Below are positions 33,499 through 43,024 of a stretch of 64,000 nt of DNA, piece by piece. The notes beneath the pieces were generated by a model. That model made no database searches, had not been told where the DNA came from, and saw nothing but the letters and a program-made list of their open reading frames with translations. Source of the DNA: Chryseobacterium indoltheticum (GTDB taxonomy: Bacteria > Bacteroidota > Bacteroidia > Flavobacteriales > Weeksellaceae). Each line of letters starts with the position of its first letter. The first letter of the stretch is position 1. The DNA lies in assembly GCF_003815915.1 (NCBI RefSeq), contig NZ_CP033929.1, positions 3,472,001-3,536,000 on the forward strand, in the 5' to 3' direction. Made by a program: the position numbers and the translations under genes.

Positions 33499-34734
33499 TT
33501 ATTTATCAATTAAAAAAACTTGGCTTTCAAGCCTTGTTTTCATTCTCACATATTTAATAAGAAAGTAATAACGTTTTACACCGAAAACCAAGATGAAAAT
33601 TTTTATTAATGCATTATATATTTTGTCTATTCCTGATATATTAATGTTTCTTTCTTTAGTAATGCCTGAATTATAATCTATCGTTTTATCTTTTAGAATT
33701 AGTCTTTTTGATTTTAGTATTTTATAAAATGAATTATCAGTATTGAAAGGATCCAAGCTAATATTATGATTTTCCAAATATATTCTAAATAATCTTCGAT
33801 GTAATGGAATAATGACTTCTCCGTTATTGAAATTATTAAAAGAGTATTTCAATTTTGAAAAACATTCATAATTCATTTTATTTACAAAATCTGAATAGGT
33901 ATTGATAATTGTTATAAATGAGGGGAAAACATTGACGTTATATTTGGGATGCCTTCTGTTGATAACCGTTCTGTTGTAAGGGTCAAAACCAGAAAAATGA
34001 AAAAATAAAAGTGGATATTTTTCCTTGGTTCTTAAATCTTCAATAATATATTTCTCATTCTCTATTTTAAGTTCTCTTTCGTGAAGGTTCCAAATGGCAA
34101 TATTAATTCCGGGATGATGGGATATTTTTATATCCTTCGGAAAAAAACCAGGTAAAAAATCTATCCATCTTTGATCTACATGCAAAGCATCTTCCTTATC
34201 TGCAAAACATTTATTAGAAAGTCTGTCCATCCACCATTCCACGATTTGTCTGCCAACATCATTATTTTTTATGGCACCGAATCCTAAATTGTAAATTCCT
34301 ACAAATAAAAGCTCTTCTTCTGTAACTGCGCCAGTATAGTTAGTTTCAATATGATTGTAATGAGGTGTAACAACCATCGAATATTTTTGCAAATCATCAT
34401 AAATACTTCTCAGATCATCTGTAACAAAAATATCAGGATCGAGATAAATAACTTTATTGTACCCTTCATTAAATAATTTATTAAAGCAAAAAGGTTTTAT
34501 AGAAGTCGCAAATTCTATAACATTGTATTTGAATGCCATCCCCTTCCAATCAGAAATCCAAGAATCATCAAGCTCTACTACATCAACATCCTTAATATCT
34601 TTCGTTTTTTCATCAGCCAAAAAAAGATAAAAATCAATTTCGGGATTATGTTTTAAAACAGATTCTTTTAGTGTAAGAGCCTGTGCCAAATAATTTTTTG
34701 CGCATATGGTGAATATTGCATTCTTCTCACTCAT
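33499..34734 (-). CDS. GT-A glycosyltransferase (GT8-like)
   Basis: The 411-aa product starts AIFTICAKNYLAQALTLKESV and has a DxD-type metal site in KVIYLDPDIFVTDD and a later VDQRWIDFLP region. These are features of GT-A transferases near family GT8. The C-terminal ~130 residues are not conserved as far as I can tell. ATG overlaps the preceding GT2 gene stop by 4 bp (ATGA). Confidence 0.75.
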   Translation of the reverse strand: MSEKNAIFTICAKNYLAQALTLKESVLKHNPEIDFYLFLADEKTKDIKDVDVVELDDSWISDWKGMAFKYNVIEFATSIKPFCFNKLFNEGYNKVIYLDPDIFVTDDLRSIYDDLQKYSMVVTPHYNHIETNYTGAVTEEELLFVGIYNLGFGAIKNNDVGRQIVEWWMDRLSNKCFADKEDALHVDQRWIDFLPGFFPKDIKISHHPGINIAIWNLHERELKIENEKYIIEDLRTKEKYPLLFFHFSGFDPYNRTVINRRHPKYNVNVFPSFITIINTYSDFVNKMNYECFSKLKYSFNNFNNGEVIIPLHRRLFRIYLENHNISLDPFNTDNSFYKILKSKRLILKDKTIDYNSGITKERNINISGIDKIYNALIKIFILVFGVKRYYFLIKYVRMKTRLESQVFLIDK

Positions 34735-35603
34735 TTTTCAGTTTTTTTTACATTGATATTATAGTATCCAGATTTTTTTGTCACGTGATGCAGTATTCCT
34801 AAAAATATTGATTTTAATTTAATAATTTTATTTTTCTCCGCTAAAATTATTTTAACTGTTCGGAATAAAATATGGTCTTTTAATAATACTACTTTGTATT
34901 TATATGGAAAAAGGGATGGATATCTTCTCCAAATAGAAAGTTGATTCCTAACAATAAAATATGTACGAAATGCAGAATAATTATTAATTTTAAAACCAAG
35001 CTTTGTCTTTTCTACATATCCTACTGTGTGATTCAATATTATATCTGTAAAAACAATTGTATTTTGGTTATGATATTTTTTTAAACGGTAACAATATTCA
35101 TAATCTACAGCATCAATAAATAATTCTTCTTCAAAATATCCATATTTTTTAAAATTATCAATAATAAAAATAGATCCTGAAGTAATTGTATCGGTGACAT
35201 TAAGTTTATCGCCAGTATTTTCATAAAGTGTTTTTCCGTCCTGTAAGGGGTTAACGCCATATATAGCAATATCTTTTTCTGTAACATTTATAATCTTTAA
35301 TTTATATTTTGAAATCATATCTTGATCAAAATAACTATCCTGATCCATCGACAAAATATGAGTAAAATCTCGGAATTTTGCAATTTTAACACACTCATTA
35401 AGAGCTTTTGCAATCCCAACATTTTCTTCATTTCCCAAAACTTGTATATTTGAATATAAATTTATGACTGCTAAACATTTATCATTGATTGCAGAGTTTT
35501 TCCAGCAAAAAACATAATCTGTCTCTTTACTAAATGACAAAAGAGATTTTTCAAGATTTTCTTTTTCAGGATGATATAATATTATAATGGTACAAAGTCT
35601 CAT
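34731..35603 (-). CDS. Glycosyltransferase family 2 (rhamnosyltransferase-like)
   Basis: The 290-aa product has IIILYHPEKENLEKSL at its start, ENVGIAKALNECV and LSMDQDSYFD with the metal-binding Asp pair. These motifs resemble RfbF/WbbL-type rhamnosyltransferases. Such a role would fit rfbC in the same block, but the sugar is an inference. Confidence 0.82.
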   Translation of the reverse strand: MRLCTIIILYHPEKENLEKSLLSFSKETDYVFCWKNSAINDKCLAVINLYSNIQVLGNEENVGIAKALNECVKIAKFRDFTHILSMDQDSYFDQDMISKYKLKIINVTEKDIAIYGVNPLQDGKTLYENTGDKLNVTDTITSGSIFIIDNFKKYGYFEEELFIDAVDYEYCYRLKKYHNQNTIVFTDIILNHTVGYVEKTKLGFKINNYSAFRTYFIVRNQLSIWRRYPSLFPYKYKVVLLKDHILFRTVKIILAEKNKIIKLKSIFLGILHHVTKKSGYYNINVKKTEK

Positions 35604-35633
35604 TAATTAAATTATTTTTCGTAGCACAGCAAA

Positions 35634-37079
35634 CTAACTGGAAGGTTCTCTTTTATAAATCAAACTTATGTAAATTATAGAGGCTGACAAACATATATTA
35701 ATTATAAAAAAGACATATGCAGAATCATTGTATAACCAAGATAAAGCAACATTTAAAATACACGTTGTAAACAGAAAAAATACTGATGTACGATATTTTT
35801 GTAAAAAACTAAATGTATTTTTGAAACCTACAGAGTTTAAAAGATATAGAGAACCCACAATTACTACAATCATCCATACAAAAACAATCCCGTAACCTTT
35901 GAATATATTACCTAAAATAAATCCTAAAGTAATATTGATAATTGCCATTAATAATTGTGATTGAATAACAGGATTTAATTTGCTTGTAGAAATTAATGAA
36001 AAATATGTTGGTGCAGATAATAGGTTTATAAACATACAGATGGACAAAAACAAAAGTATATTAATAAAAATAGTTTCATGCTTTCCAATCCATATTTCTG
36101 AAATAAAAACACTGATAATATTTATAGATGACAATGATATTAATGCAACTACAAAAACTGCTGCAAAACTAATACTCAATACTGAAAAATAAGTTTTATT
36201 TTTACTTTCCACGCTTTCCTTAACTAATAATGGAATCAAACTCTGATTTGCGCTTACGATAACACCTCTGATTTGCATTATCAGCTTATTTGCCATTTCA
36301 TAATAACCTGTAAAGGCCAAACCTCCGAACTTTGCTAAAAGAATTTTCGTCACAGGTTCATTTAAAATACCAGTAATTGAAGTAACCTGAAATTTAATTC
36401 CATAGCTGAAAATTTCCTTGAAAATATAAGAGTTCCATCTCCATTTTAAAGGATTAAACTTGAACAATTTCGCTGACACCAATATACATAAAACAAGAGA
36501 TACTAAAGATTGAATCACTTGAGACCATACGACCCCGATTAACCCATATTTTTTAACACTCCAGAACGAAAGTAGAAAGAATATTACAGAAGAAAGAGTA
36601 AAAATAAAATTTCTTAAATAGTTTTTTCTAAAACCATCTAAGAGCGACCCATATACTCCTGCTAAAGAATTTAGTAATACACATATTAATGAGAATGGTA
36701 GTAATTCATGGGCAAGATCAATGTAATCTTTTTCAATAATATTCTCTAATATAAAATAAGCAGAAGGCCAAATAATTAAACATATAGGAATAAAAATAAT
36801 TAAATTCAACATTACACCTGTAAATATAAGATGTGGAATCCTTTTCATATTTTTTTGATAGTCATACAATGCTACAAATCTTACCATCGAAGTCGCTATT
36901 CCTAGATCAGCAAGATTCGCTAATGATGATGCAGACATTACAACAGACCAAACTCCTAAGCGTTTAATACCTAACTCATCCAAAAGAAATTTATATAAAA
37001 AATAATAAATCAATCCCACCAACGCAACTTGTCCGCCTGATGTAATAACGTTTATTAGTGTTTTTTTTGTTGAATCCAT
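35634..37079 (-). CDS. wzx: Wzx-type polysaccharide flippase
   Basis: The 481-aa product has about 12-14 membrane helices and belongs to the MATE/Wzx superfamily (start LINVITSGGQVALVGLIYYFLYKFLLDELG). It should move lipid-linked repeat units across the inner membrane to the polymerase. It is the second gene after the wzc of this block. Confidence 0.85.
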   Translation of the reverse strand: MDSTKKTLINVITSGGQVALVGLIYYFLYKFLLDELGIKRLGVWSVVMSASSLANLADLGIATSMVRFVALYDYQKNMKRIPHLIFTGVMLNLIIFIPICLIIWPSAYFILENIIEKDYIDLAHELLPFSLICVLLNSLAGVYGSLLDGFRKNYLRNFIFTLSSVIFFLLSFWSVKKYGLIGVVWSQVIQSLVSLVLCILVSAKLFKFNPLKWRWNSYIFKEIFSYGIKFQVTSITGILNEPVTKILLAKFGGLAFTGYYEMANKLIMQIRGVIVSANQSLIPLLVKESVESKNKTYFSVLSISFAAVFVVALISLSSINIISVFISEIWIGKHETIFINILLFLSICMFINLLSAPTYFSLISTSKLNPVIQSQLLMAIINITLGFILGNIFKGYGIVFVWMIVVIVGSLYLLNSVGFKNTFSFLQKYRTSVFFLFTTCILNVALSWLYNDSAYVFFIINICLSASIIYISLIYKREPSS

Positions 37080-37142
37080 TATTTTCGACGTTGTAAAGAA
37101 AGTGAATTAAAGTTTTCAATATTAGAAAACTTCTATATACAT

Positions 37143-39503
37143 CTAAAACAACTTATCTTTTAGTTTCTGGAGCCATTTTTTTTCCATAGCACTATACCCA
37201 TAACCATATTTATTCCCATAACCAAAATTGTTAGCACTTACATCGTTAATTACGAAACCAACATTTTTAAGTTGCTGCTCTGCAATTAGGTTATTCGAAA
37301 ACTCTATAAAATCTTTTCGAGTAACCTCGGATCTCACGACATACAAGACTAAATCAGAATATTCAGAATATAGCAAAGTATCTGTAACCAACATTATAGG
37401 AGCTGTATCTATAATGATATAATCATATTGATTTCCAAAAATATCCAAAAGCTTTTTAAAGTTTCCATTCGATAAAAGCTCTGTGGGGTTTGGTGGTATA
37501 GTTCCGGAAAAAATAACATCACAATTATTGTTTCTTTTAGACTGATGAATGATTTCGCTAAGTTCTATTTCCGGGTCGTAAAGAAAATCTGTAAGACCTT
37601 TAGCATTTTTTTTCTCTATATTATATCTCTGTAACTGTGGATTTCTAATATCAGCACCAATCAACAAAACTTTATGTTTCGGGGTAGCCAAAGTAAGTGC
37701 AAGATTTACAGAAACAAACGTTTTACCTTCACCTTTTACTGTAGAAGTTACATAAATAATCTTTGAAGAGTCTTTTTTAGGCAATAAGAATTTAAAATTG
37801 GTAATAAGAATCCTAAAAGCTTCTGCCAATGGAGATAGGTCATTAAGCTGTACTGTATCATTATCGCCTTTATTTATATGGGGCAATTCTACAAGAACTT
37901 TCGTTGAAGATAATTTTGCCACATCGTTTTTATTCGTAATTGTAGTATTAAGTAATATTTTAAGGTAAATGTAAACAGCCGGAATCAAAAGCCCGATTAA
38001 TACAGCAATAAGCAAAATAACCTTTGTTTGAGGAGCAACAAGTTTCTTAAGAACATAAGCTGAATCTACAATTCTCGCTTTTTCGACTGTTATTGCCATT
38101 GAAATTGCTGCTTCCTCTCTTTTTTGAAGAAGGAGTAAATACAAACTTTCTTTAAGCTGCTGTTGTCTTTCAATATTCCTGAAAACCTTTTCTTGCGCAG
38201 GAATACTGCCAATTTTTACTTCAGAATTATTAAGTTCAGATTCAGCTGCATTTTTTGCTAAATTTATAGCAGTAATACTTTTAGATAAAGACTGGCGAAT
38301 AGAAGACTTCATAGCCTGTAGCTGCGCATCTGCTTCTTTTACCATCGGGTTCTCTGGAGTAGCATTTTGAAGAAGATTATTTCTTCTCATTACTAAAGTA
38401 TTATACTCTAAAATACTTTTTGCAGCATCGCCATTTTCTATTCCTATATTTACAGGTAAGACTTCTTTTAAATCCTTATTGTTTAAAAAGTTGAGCAAAA
38501 TATTTTGCAACTCCAATTGTGTTCCGAGTGTAAGAAGTTTAGATTTGGTAACTTCTTTAGTCTGAAGGTTAATTCTTGCTTCAGTTTGCAAATCCACAAT
38601 ATTATTCTGAGACTTGTAGTTTTCTTTTTTATCTTCTACGTCTCCTAACTCTTTAGAAATAATTACAATACGATCGTCTATAAACTGTGTTGTTTTTTCC
38701 GACTCTTTGTTTTTATCTTTTACAGCGTCATGGTTGTACTCGTAAACTAAATTATTTAAAAAGTCTTTCCCTTTTTCTTTATTTTGACTTGCAATAGACA
38801 AAGCAATTACTGTAGCCTCTCTTTCCACTAAATTAACCTGTAAGGCTTCTTGGTAACTATCTACTGTTGCTTCAAAAGTACTATAATTAAGAAATAAATG
38901 ATTTTTATCTAGTTTATTTAATGTAGATGGTTTAAAATCTGGATTTTTAGTAACAATAATATTTGCGAACGGAAGATTAATGGTGCGATTATACTCTCCT
39001 TTGATTTCCTGATCCCATTCTTTTGAAGACAAAACAAAACTATTACCTTTCAAATTAATTTCTATAGGCTTTTTAGGCCCTTGCTCTACTTCTTTTTCAT
39101 TAACAACAATCACCTTAATAGGCGCAGATGATTTGTATAATTCTAAATGATGAAGACCTTGTTTTACATACAGGCTAGTTTGTAAATTTTGTTTTTTTAG
39201 AACATCTGATACAATCTGCTTTGATTTAAAAATTTCTATCTCATTTTCGATACTGTTCGTTCCCATTGAAGACAGACCTCCGAGACTTTGCAAAACACTA
39301 AAGTCACCAGAAGCAGAGGACATCTTTTTTGCATCTTTTATAAGAACAGAAGACTGAATATTATATACAGGAGCAACAGTTTTTATATAAAATATCCCGA
39401 ACAGTATCATTAACAAGACACTTAGTAAAAACCACCACCATTTAGAAATGTAGGGTTTTATAATTTCGCCAACATTTATTTCTTTTTGCTTTGCTTTGTA
39501 CAT
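37143..39503 (-). CDS. wzc: Wzc-type tyrosine autokinase (downstream block)
   Basis: The 786-aa product controls chain length and export. Residues ~10-50 and ~495-520 are two membrane helices around a periplasmic Wzz domain with long coiled coils. The C-terminal ~200 residues are a BY-kinase: Walker [12 protein letters not shown], Walker A' [15 protein letters not shown], Walker B YDYIIIDTAP. The end has a Tyr/Gly cluster (FGYGNKYGYGYS) where autophosphorylation is expected. It is similar in layout to the 59607-61973 product. No wza or phosphatase gene is beside it. Confidence 0.92.
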   Translation of the reverse strand: MYKAKQKEINVGEIIKPYISKWWWFLLSVLLMILFGIFYIKTVAPVYNIQSSVLIKDAKKMSSASGDFSVLQSLGGLSSMGTNSIENEIEIFKSKQIVSDVLKKQNLQTSLYVKQGLHHLELYKSSAPIKVIVVNEKEVEQGPKKPIEINLKGNSFVLSSKEWDQEIKGEYNRTINLPFANIIVTKNPDFKPSTLNKLDKNHLFLNYSTFEATVDSYQEALQVNLVEREATVIALSIASQNKEKGKDFLNNLVYEYNHDAVKDKNKESEKTTQFIDDRIVIISKELGDVEDKKENYKSQNNIVDLQTEARINLQTKEVTKSKLLTLGTQLELQNILLNFLNNKDLKEVLPVNIGIENGDAAKSILEYNTLVMRRNNLLQNATPENPMVKEADAQLQAMKSSIRQSLSKSITAINLAKNAAESELNNSEVKIGSIPAQEKVFRNIERQQQLKESLYLLLLQKREEAAISMAITVEKARIVDSAYVLKKLVAPQTKVILLIAVLIGLLIPAVYIYLKILLNTTITNKNDVAKLSSTKVLVELPHINKGDNDTVQLNDLSPLAEAFRILITNFKFLLPKKDSSKIIYVTSTVKGEGKTFVSVNLALTLATPKHKVLLIGADIRNPQLQRYNIEKKNAKGLTDFLYDPEIELSEIIHQSKRNNNCDVIFSGTIPPNPTELLSNGNFKKLLDIFGNQYDYIIIDTAPIMLVTDTLLYSEYSDLVLYVVRSEVTRKDFIEFSNNLIAEQQLKNVGFVINDVSANNFGYGNKYGYGYSAMEKKWLQKLKDKLF

Positions 39504-39560
39504 ATTTATAGCAATAAACTTATTTTTTTATAAAGAATTTTTACTTTTCTGAAAGAATTG

Positions 39561-39568
39561 CAAATATA
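39561..39568 (-). promoter_or_regulatory. -7 box upstream of the downstream-block wzc
   Basis: TATATTTG on the - strand, 57 bp before the wzc ATG, matches TAnnTTTG. The 232-bp spacer up to the DUF3575 gene has no ORF and is AT-rich, so wzc probably starts a separate transcript. Confidence 0.4.
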
Positions 39569-39735
39569 TTGATTATTTTAACTTATTCTAATATAAAAGC
39601 ACCTGTAAAATATATATTTCTTATCTAAATATTATTTGTTATTATTTGAGCTATCGAATATCCTTAATTAAACATATTAAAATTAAAAAATTCAATAAAA
39701 CTCTTGAATTTCAGATTTTTAAAAATACCTGAATA

Positions 39736-40392
39736 TTACTTCAATTTATAAGTTAGCATTACCCCACCTCTTGTCGGGATCACTTCTCCACTTTTATTCC
39801 AACCTTCTGCACCGTCGTAGCGTACATTATTATCTTTAAAATAGCCTTTGTATAATGATTGCGTTGCTCCTATTCCTGCATAAATATCTAATCCCCACTG
39901 ATCATTAATACTATAATGATAACCGCCACTAATCCCGAAAATAAAAGCTAACCCTTTTTGATAACGCTCTGTCACGCGGACATTTCCATTTGACAAGAGC
40001 TCAGGGTTACCATCAGCATCATACACTACAGTAGATCTTAAGTAATTCCACTTCTGGATATTGAAAGCAGCGATAGAACCGTAAGCTCCAATATACCATT
40101 TTTTCATTACTTCATCAAAATAATAACGCCCTTCCAGTGTTCCCATATAGAACTGCATATTTTTACCGTAAAGTGATTTCCAAGGGGATATAAAACCCTC
40201 AGCCTGTATAGAAAACTTTTTATTTAGTGGCTTTTCTATAGCAACATTCAACATTGTTAATGGAACAAACGCTGCATTTAGCTTAATCTCGGTTTGTTGT
40301 GCCTTTATTTTTATCAATAAAAAAACAAAAGCTATCAAAAGAGTTTTTGACAAGAATTTTTCTGTGAACTTCATAATTATTTTCAGCATCAT
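39736..40392 (-). CDS. DUF3575 outer-membrane-type protein
   Basis: The 218-aa product (start at 40392, or at 40374, MKFTEKF) has a signal peptide (LLIAFVFLLIKIKAQQ) and then alternating strands with many aromatic residues, typical of a beta barrel. SPWKSLYGKNMQFYMGTLEGRYYF and GAYGS are typical of DUF3575. Members are often OmpA-like barrels encoded with exopolysaccharide genes. It is overlapped by the sugar transferase stop (TAATG), so the two are coupled. Its role is unknown. Confidence 0.8.
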   Translation of the reverse strand: MMLKIIMKFTEKFLSKTLLIAFVFLLIKIKAQQTEIKLNAAFVPLTMLNVAIEKPLNKKFSIQAEGFISPWKSLYGKNMQFYMGTLEGRYYFDEVMKKWYIGAYGSIAAFNIQKWNYLRSTVVYDADGNPELLSNGNVRVTERYQKGLAFIFGISGGYHYSINDQWGLDIYAGIGATQSLYKGYFKDNNVRYDGAEGWNKSGEVIPTRGGVMLTYKLK

Positions 40393-40961
40393 TATCTTAA
40401 AACAGAGAAAGTTTTAAGTAAAATATACATATCATTTTTAAAAGAAAGAGTATGGTAATAATTAAGATTCATTTTCACTTTTTCAGGAAAAAGAACCCTG
40501 TCATTATACAGTAACGGATCTTTCTGTTGTTTTAAAATTTCTTCTTCATTTTTATATTTAATTCCGGCTTCACTTGTTAATCCGGGCTTTAGTTCTAAAA
40601 TTAATCGTTCTTCTCCCTGAAGAACATCATAATATCCTGCAATATCCGGTCTAGGGCCAACCAGTGACATATCTCCCTTAAGGATATTAAACAGCTGTGG
40701 TAGTTCATCCAGTTTGGTTTTTCTCATCCATCGTCCAATAGAGGATTTTGTAAATGTTTTAGTATGATAGGTTCTGAACTTATAAATAATAAATGTTTTT
40801 CCAAATCTTCCAATTCTTTGCTGCATAAAAATACCCGGAAACCCCGTATCAAATGATGCGATTATCATTAAAATAAAAAAAACAGGCAGCAAACTAACAA
40901 TGCCGATAAAACCAAGAGTAAAATCCATTATTGCTTTCCACCAGGGATATTTCTTTTTCAC
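40392..40961 (-). CDS. Small initiating sugar phosphotransferase (PglC-like), downstream block
   Basis: The 189-aa product is a mono-topic phosphoglycosyltransferase with one re-entrant helix (IMDFTLGFIGIVSLLPVFFILMI), the KFRTY motif, [25 protein letters not shown] with the catalytic Asp-Glu, and LKPGLTSEAGIKY. It starts with GTG. It is the first gene of the downstream block and overlaps the DUF3575 gene by one base. Confidence 0.88.
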   Translation of the reverse strand: MKKKYPWWKAIMDFTLGFIGIVSLLPVFFILMIIASFDTGFPGIFMQQRIGRFGKTFIIYKFRTYHTKTFTKSSIGRWMRKTKLDELPQLFNILKGDMSLVGPRPDIAGYYDVLQGEERLILELKPGLTSEAGIKYKNEEEILKQQKDPLLYNDRVLFPEKVKMNLNYYHTLSFKNDMYILLKTFSVLR

Positions 40962-41091
40962 TTAATCAAATTGGGCTGTAAATATAATGAAAGAAGTTGA
41001 TTTTTTATAAATGAGAATTTTAAAACAGGGTTATAAGTGGATTCTATGGGGTAAGAATTCCTCTCAAAAACATTATAAACCATTGATAAAC

Positions 41092-41131
41092 ATTACACTG
41101 CTTATTTCCGGGAGAAATAAAGCAGTGTAAT
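41092..41131 (-). terminator. Stem-loop ending the upstream polysaccharide block
   Basis: ATTACACTGCTT pairs with AAGCAGTGTAAT across a 16-nt A/G-rich loop, about 50 bp beyond the aminotransferase stop codon and ~130 bp before the next gene. The U tract is weak on both strands. Confidence 0.6.
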
Positions 41132-41182
41132 TTTACTAAAGTATTAATTTTATTTAATTTTGAAAAGCGTCATTTCTGATCG

Positions 41183-42319
41183 TTAAGAGAAAAACTTTCT
41201 GATTATCTTTTCGATTCGTTCTCTATCAGCATCAGAAAGATTCGATCCTGAAGGCATGCATAGACCATTATCAAATAATTTTTCAGATATATCTGTTCCA
41301 TAATAAGGAGCATCTGCAAAAACAGGTTGTAGATGCATAGGTTTCCAAAGTGGTCTTGATTCGATATTATCCTCAAGAAAAGCCAATCTTAAATCTTCAC
41401 GATTTTTTCCAGCTATTTTTTCATCAATTACAATTGCTGACAACCAATGGTTGGAGTAATAATCTTCAGTCGGCTCTGAAAAAACGTTTACGCCTTCAAT
41501 ATCTTTAAAAACATCAACATAAAAATCGTGCATTTTTCTGCGTGCATTTACTCTGTCGTTTAAAACTTCCATCTGTCCGCGGCCGATACCAGCCACAATA
41601 TTGCTCATCCGATAATTATATCCAATATGCGAATGTTGATAGTGAGGAGCATTATCTCTGGCCTGAGTCGAAAGAAAAACAGCCTTATCTTTATCTTCTT
41701 GACTGTGACAAACCAAAGCACCTCCGCCGGAAGTGGTAATGATTTTGTTTCCATTAAAAGACAAAATACCGAAGCGGCCGAACGTTCCGCAAGCTTTTCC
41801 TTTGTAAGTGGAGCCTAATGCTTCTGCTGCATCTTCAATTAAGGGAATTTTATATTTTTTAGCAATAGCAGTGATCTCATCCATTTTCGCAGGCATTCCG
41901 TACAAATGAACAACAATAATAGCCTTTGGCTTTTTGCCTTTTGTAATTCTATCTTGAATTGCCTGTTCCAGAGCTATTGGACACATATTCCAGGTATCTT
42001 TTTCTGAGTCTATGAAAACCGGTGTCGCACCGCAGTAAGCGATTGGGTTGGCAGAAGCAACAAACGAAAAAGAAGGAGTGACAACTTCATCTTCTCTTGT
42101 GACACCTAACATTATTAATGACAAATGAATAGCCGAAGTTGCAGAGTTTAAAACGCAAACCTCACTATCATTTTTCAGAAATGACTGAAGACTGTATTCA
42201 AACTCATTAATATTATTTCCTAATGAAGTTATCCAGTTTTTTTCAAAGGCATCTTCAATAAAGTAAAGTTCATTCCCCGACAAATGAGGAGGTGAAAGCC
42301 AAATTTTTTTTTTCATCAT
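41183..42319 (-). CDS. DegT/DnrJ/EryC1 aminotransferase (PglE-like)
   Basis: From ATG 42319 the product is 378 aa. It is a PLP-dependent sugar aminotransferase: NSATSAIHLSLIMLG near the start, VVHLYGMPAKMDEI, PLIEDAAEALGSTYKGKACGTFG and FGILSFNGNKIITTSGGGAL with the PLP-binding Lys in GNKI. The start KKKIWLSPPHLSGNELYFIEDAF is typical of PglE-like enzymes that aminate UDP-4-keto-6-deoxy-GlcNAc. With the CapD-like dehydratase (62914) and PglC-like transferase (44043) this would build a bacillosamine-type first sugar; no acetyltransferase of the PglD type is next to it. A remnant of a second 5' end lies at 43872-44012. Confidence 0.9.
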   Translation of the reverse strand: MMKKKIWLSPPHLSGNELYFIEDAFEKNWITSLGNNINEFEYSLQSFLKNDSEVCVLNSATSAIHLSLIMLGVTREDEVVTPSFSFVASANPIAYCGATPVFIDSEKDTWNMCPIALEQAIQDRITKGKKPKAIIVVHLYGMPAKMDEITAIAKKYKIPLIEDAAEALGSTYKGKACGTFGRFGILSFNGNKIITTSGGGALVCHSQEDKDKAVFLSTQARDNAPHYQHSHIGYNYRMSNIVAGIGRGQMEVLNDRVNARRKMHDFYVDVFKDIEGVNVFSEPTEDYYSNHWLSAIVIDEKIAGKNREDLRLAFLEDNIESRPLWKPMHLQPVFADAPYYGTDISEKLFDNGLCMPSGSNLSDADRERIEKIIRKFFS

Positions 42320-42430
42320 ACTTTGTTTTTTATTGAACCCAAATTTAATCTTAATTGTATAAATACTGCACAATTTTTTCTTTAAATAAATTTCTAATTT
42401 TCACTTGTCAATTACCGGTTGTCAATGTTA

Positions 42431-42787
42431 AAAGAAATTTACCTGCCGTACCTGAAAGCTTATCTGTATACTTAACAAAATCACCTGATTATTGCGTAAA
42501 TGCATTTGCCCTACTCTCAAACTTCTCGGTATCATTCTCAACGAAAACCGTGCGCTTTGTCAACTTGTCTGTCAGTTGTGCAAATACATCTGCCTGAGTC
42601 GCAAACTAATCTATACCCTTGACAAAATCATCTGTCTATTGAATAAAGACATCCGCCCTCATCGCAAATGTATCTGTACATTTATCAACACAAGATACCC
42701 GCTTTATTAATTGATCTCTTAGTTATGCAAATGCATCTGTCTTAGTCGCAAAAATATCTTTACCCTTTGCAATGTTATCTCTATGTT
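42431..42787 (-). repeat. Decayed 21-bp tandem repeat encoding heptads (broken by stops)
   Basis: Seventeen consecutive 21-bp units run from 42431 to 42787 in constant phase with no insertion or deletion. On the + strand units read like TGCAAATGCATCTGTCTTAGT, strongest at AA (positions 5-6) and ATCTG. On the - strand they translate into heptads of the form x-D-x-[F/L]-x-x-x: KDIFATK, TDAFA, TDTFAMR, ADVFIQ, TDDFVKG, ADVFAQL, TDKLTKR, TEKFESR, TDKLSGT. Four or more TAA/TAG stops interrupt the frame and no start is left. It looks like a former coiled-coil protein gene whose frame length was kept while stops built up. I see no other feature in the rest of 42320-43024 except the palindrome at 42931-42968. 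Confidence 0.75.
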
Positions 42788-42930
42788 ATACATAGTAAAA
42801 TAACCAAATTACGATAGCTTCTAACCTATTAACTTCGGTTTACCAATAAAGTACTTACTTTCTGGCACTCAATCGAAGGCTGAGTGACTAATTTCATTAC
42901 CAAGTCAGTTCGCTTAATTTCATTTGCTTA

Positions 42931-42968
42931 CAATACAATACCTCGGCTGAAACCTAGGTATTGTATTG
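42931..42968. repeat. 13-bp palindrome downstream of the 225-aa gene
   Basis: CAATACAATACCT and AGGTATTGTATTG flank a 12-nt loop, 57 bp past the stop of the 225-aa gene on the - strand. No U tract follows, so it may be a REP-like element or an end mark of the inserted segment rather than a normal terminator. Confidence 0.6.
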
Positions 42969-43024
42969 CCGAATTCGTACTGATTGATATCTATGATATT
43001 ATCAGATAATGTTTTAGGTTTATC

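Noticed and set aside
42355..42710. Plus-strand short frames across the 21-bp repeat
   Set aside because: They follow from the repeat's composition; the minus-strand heptad pattern is more regular and explains the sequence better.
42431..42787. CRISPR-like array
   Set aside because: Units are 21 bp without separate spacers, differ from one another throughout, and no cas gene is present.
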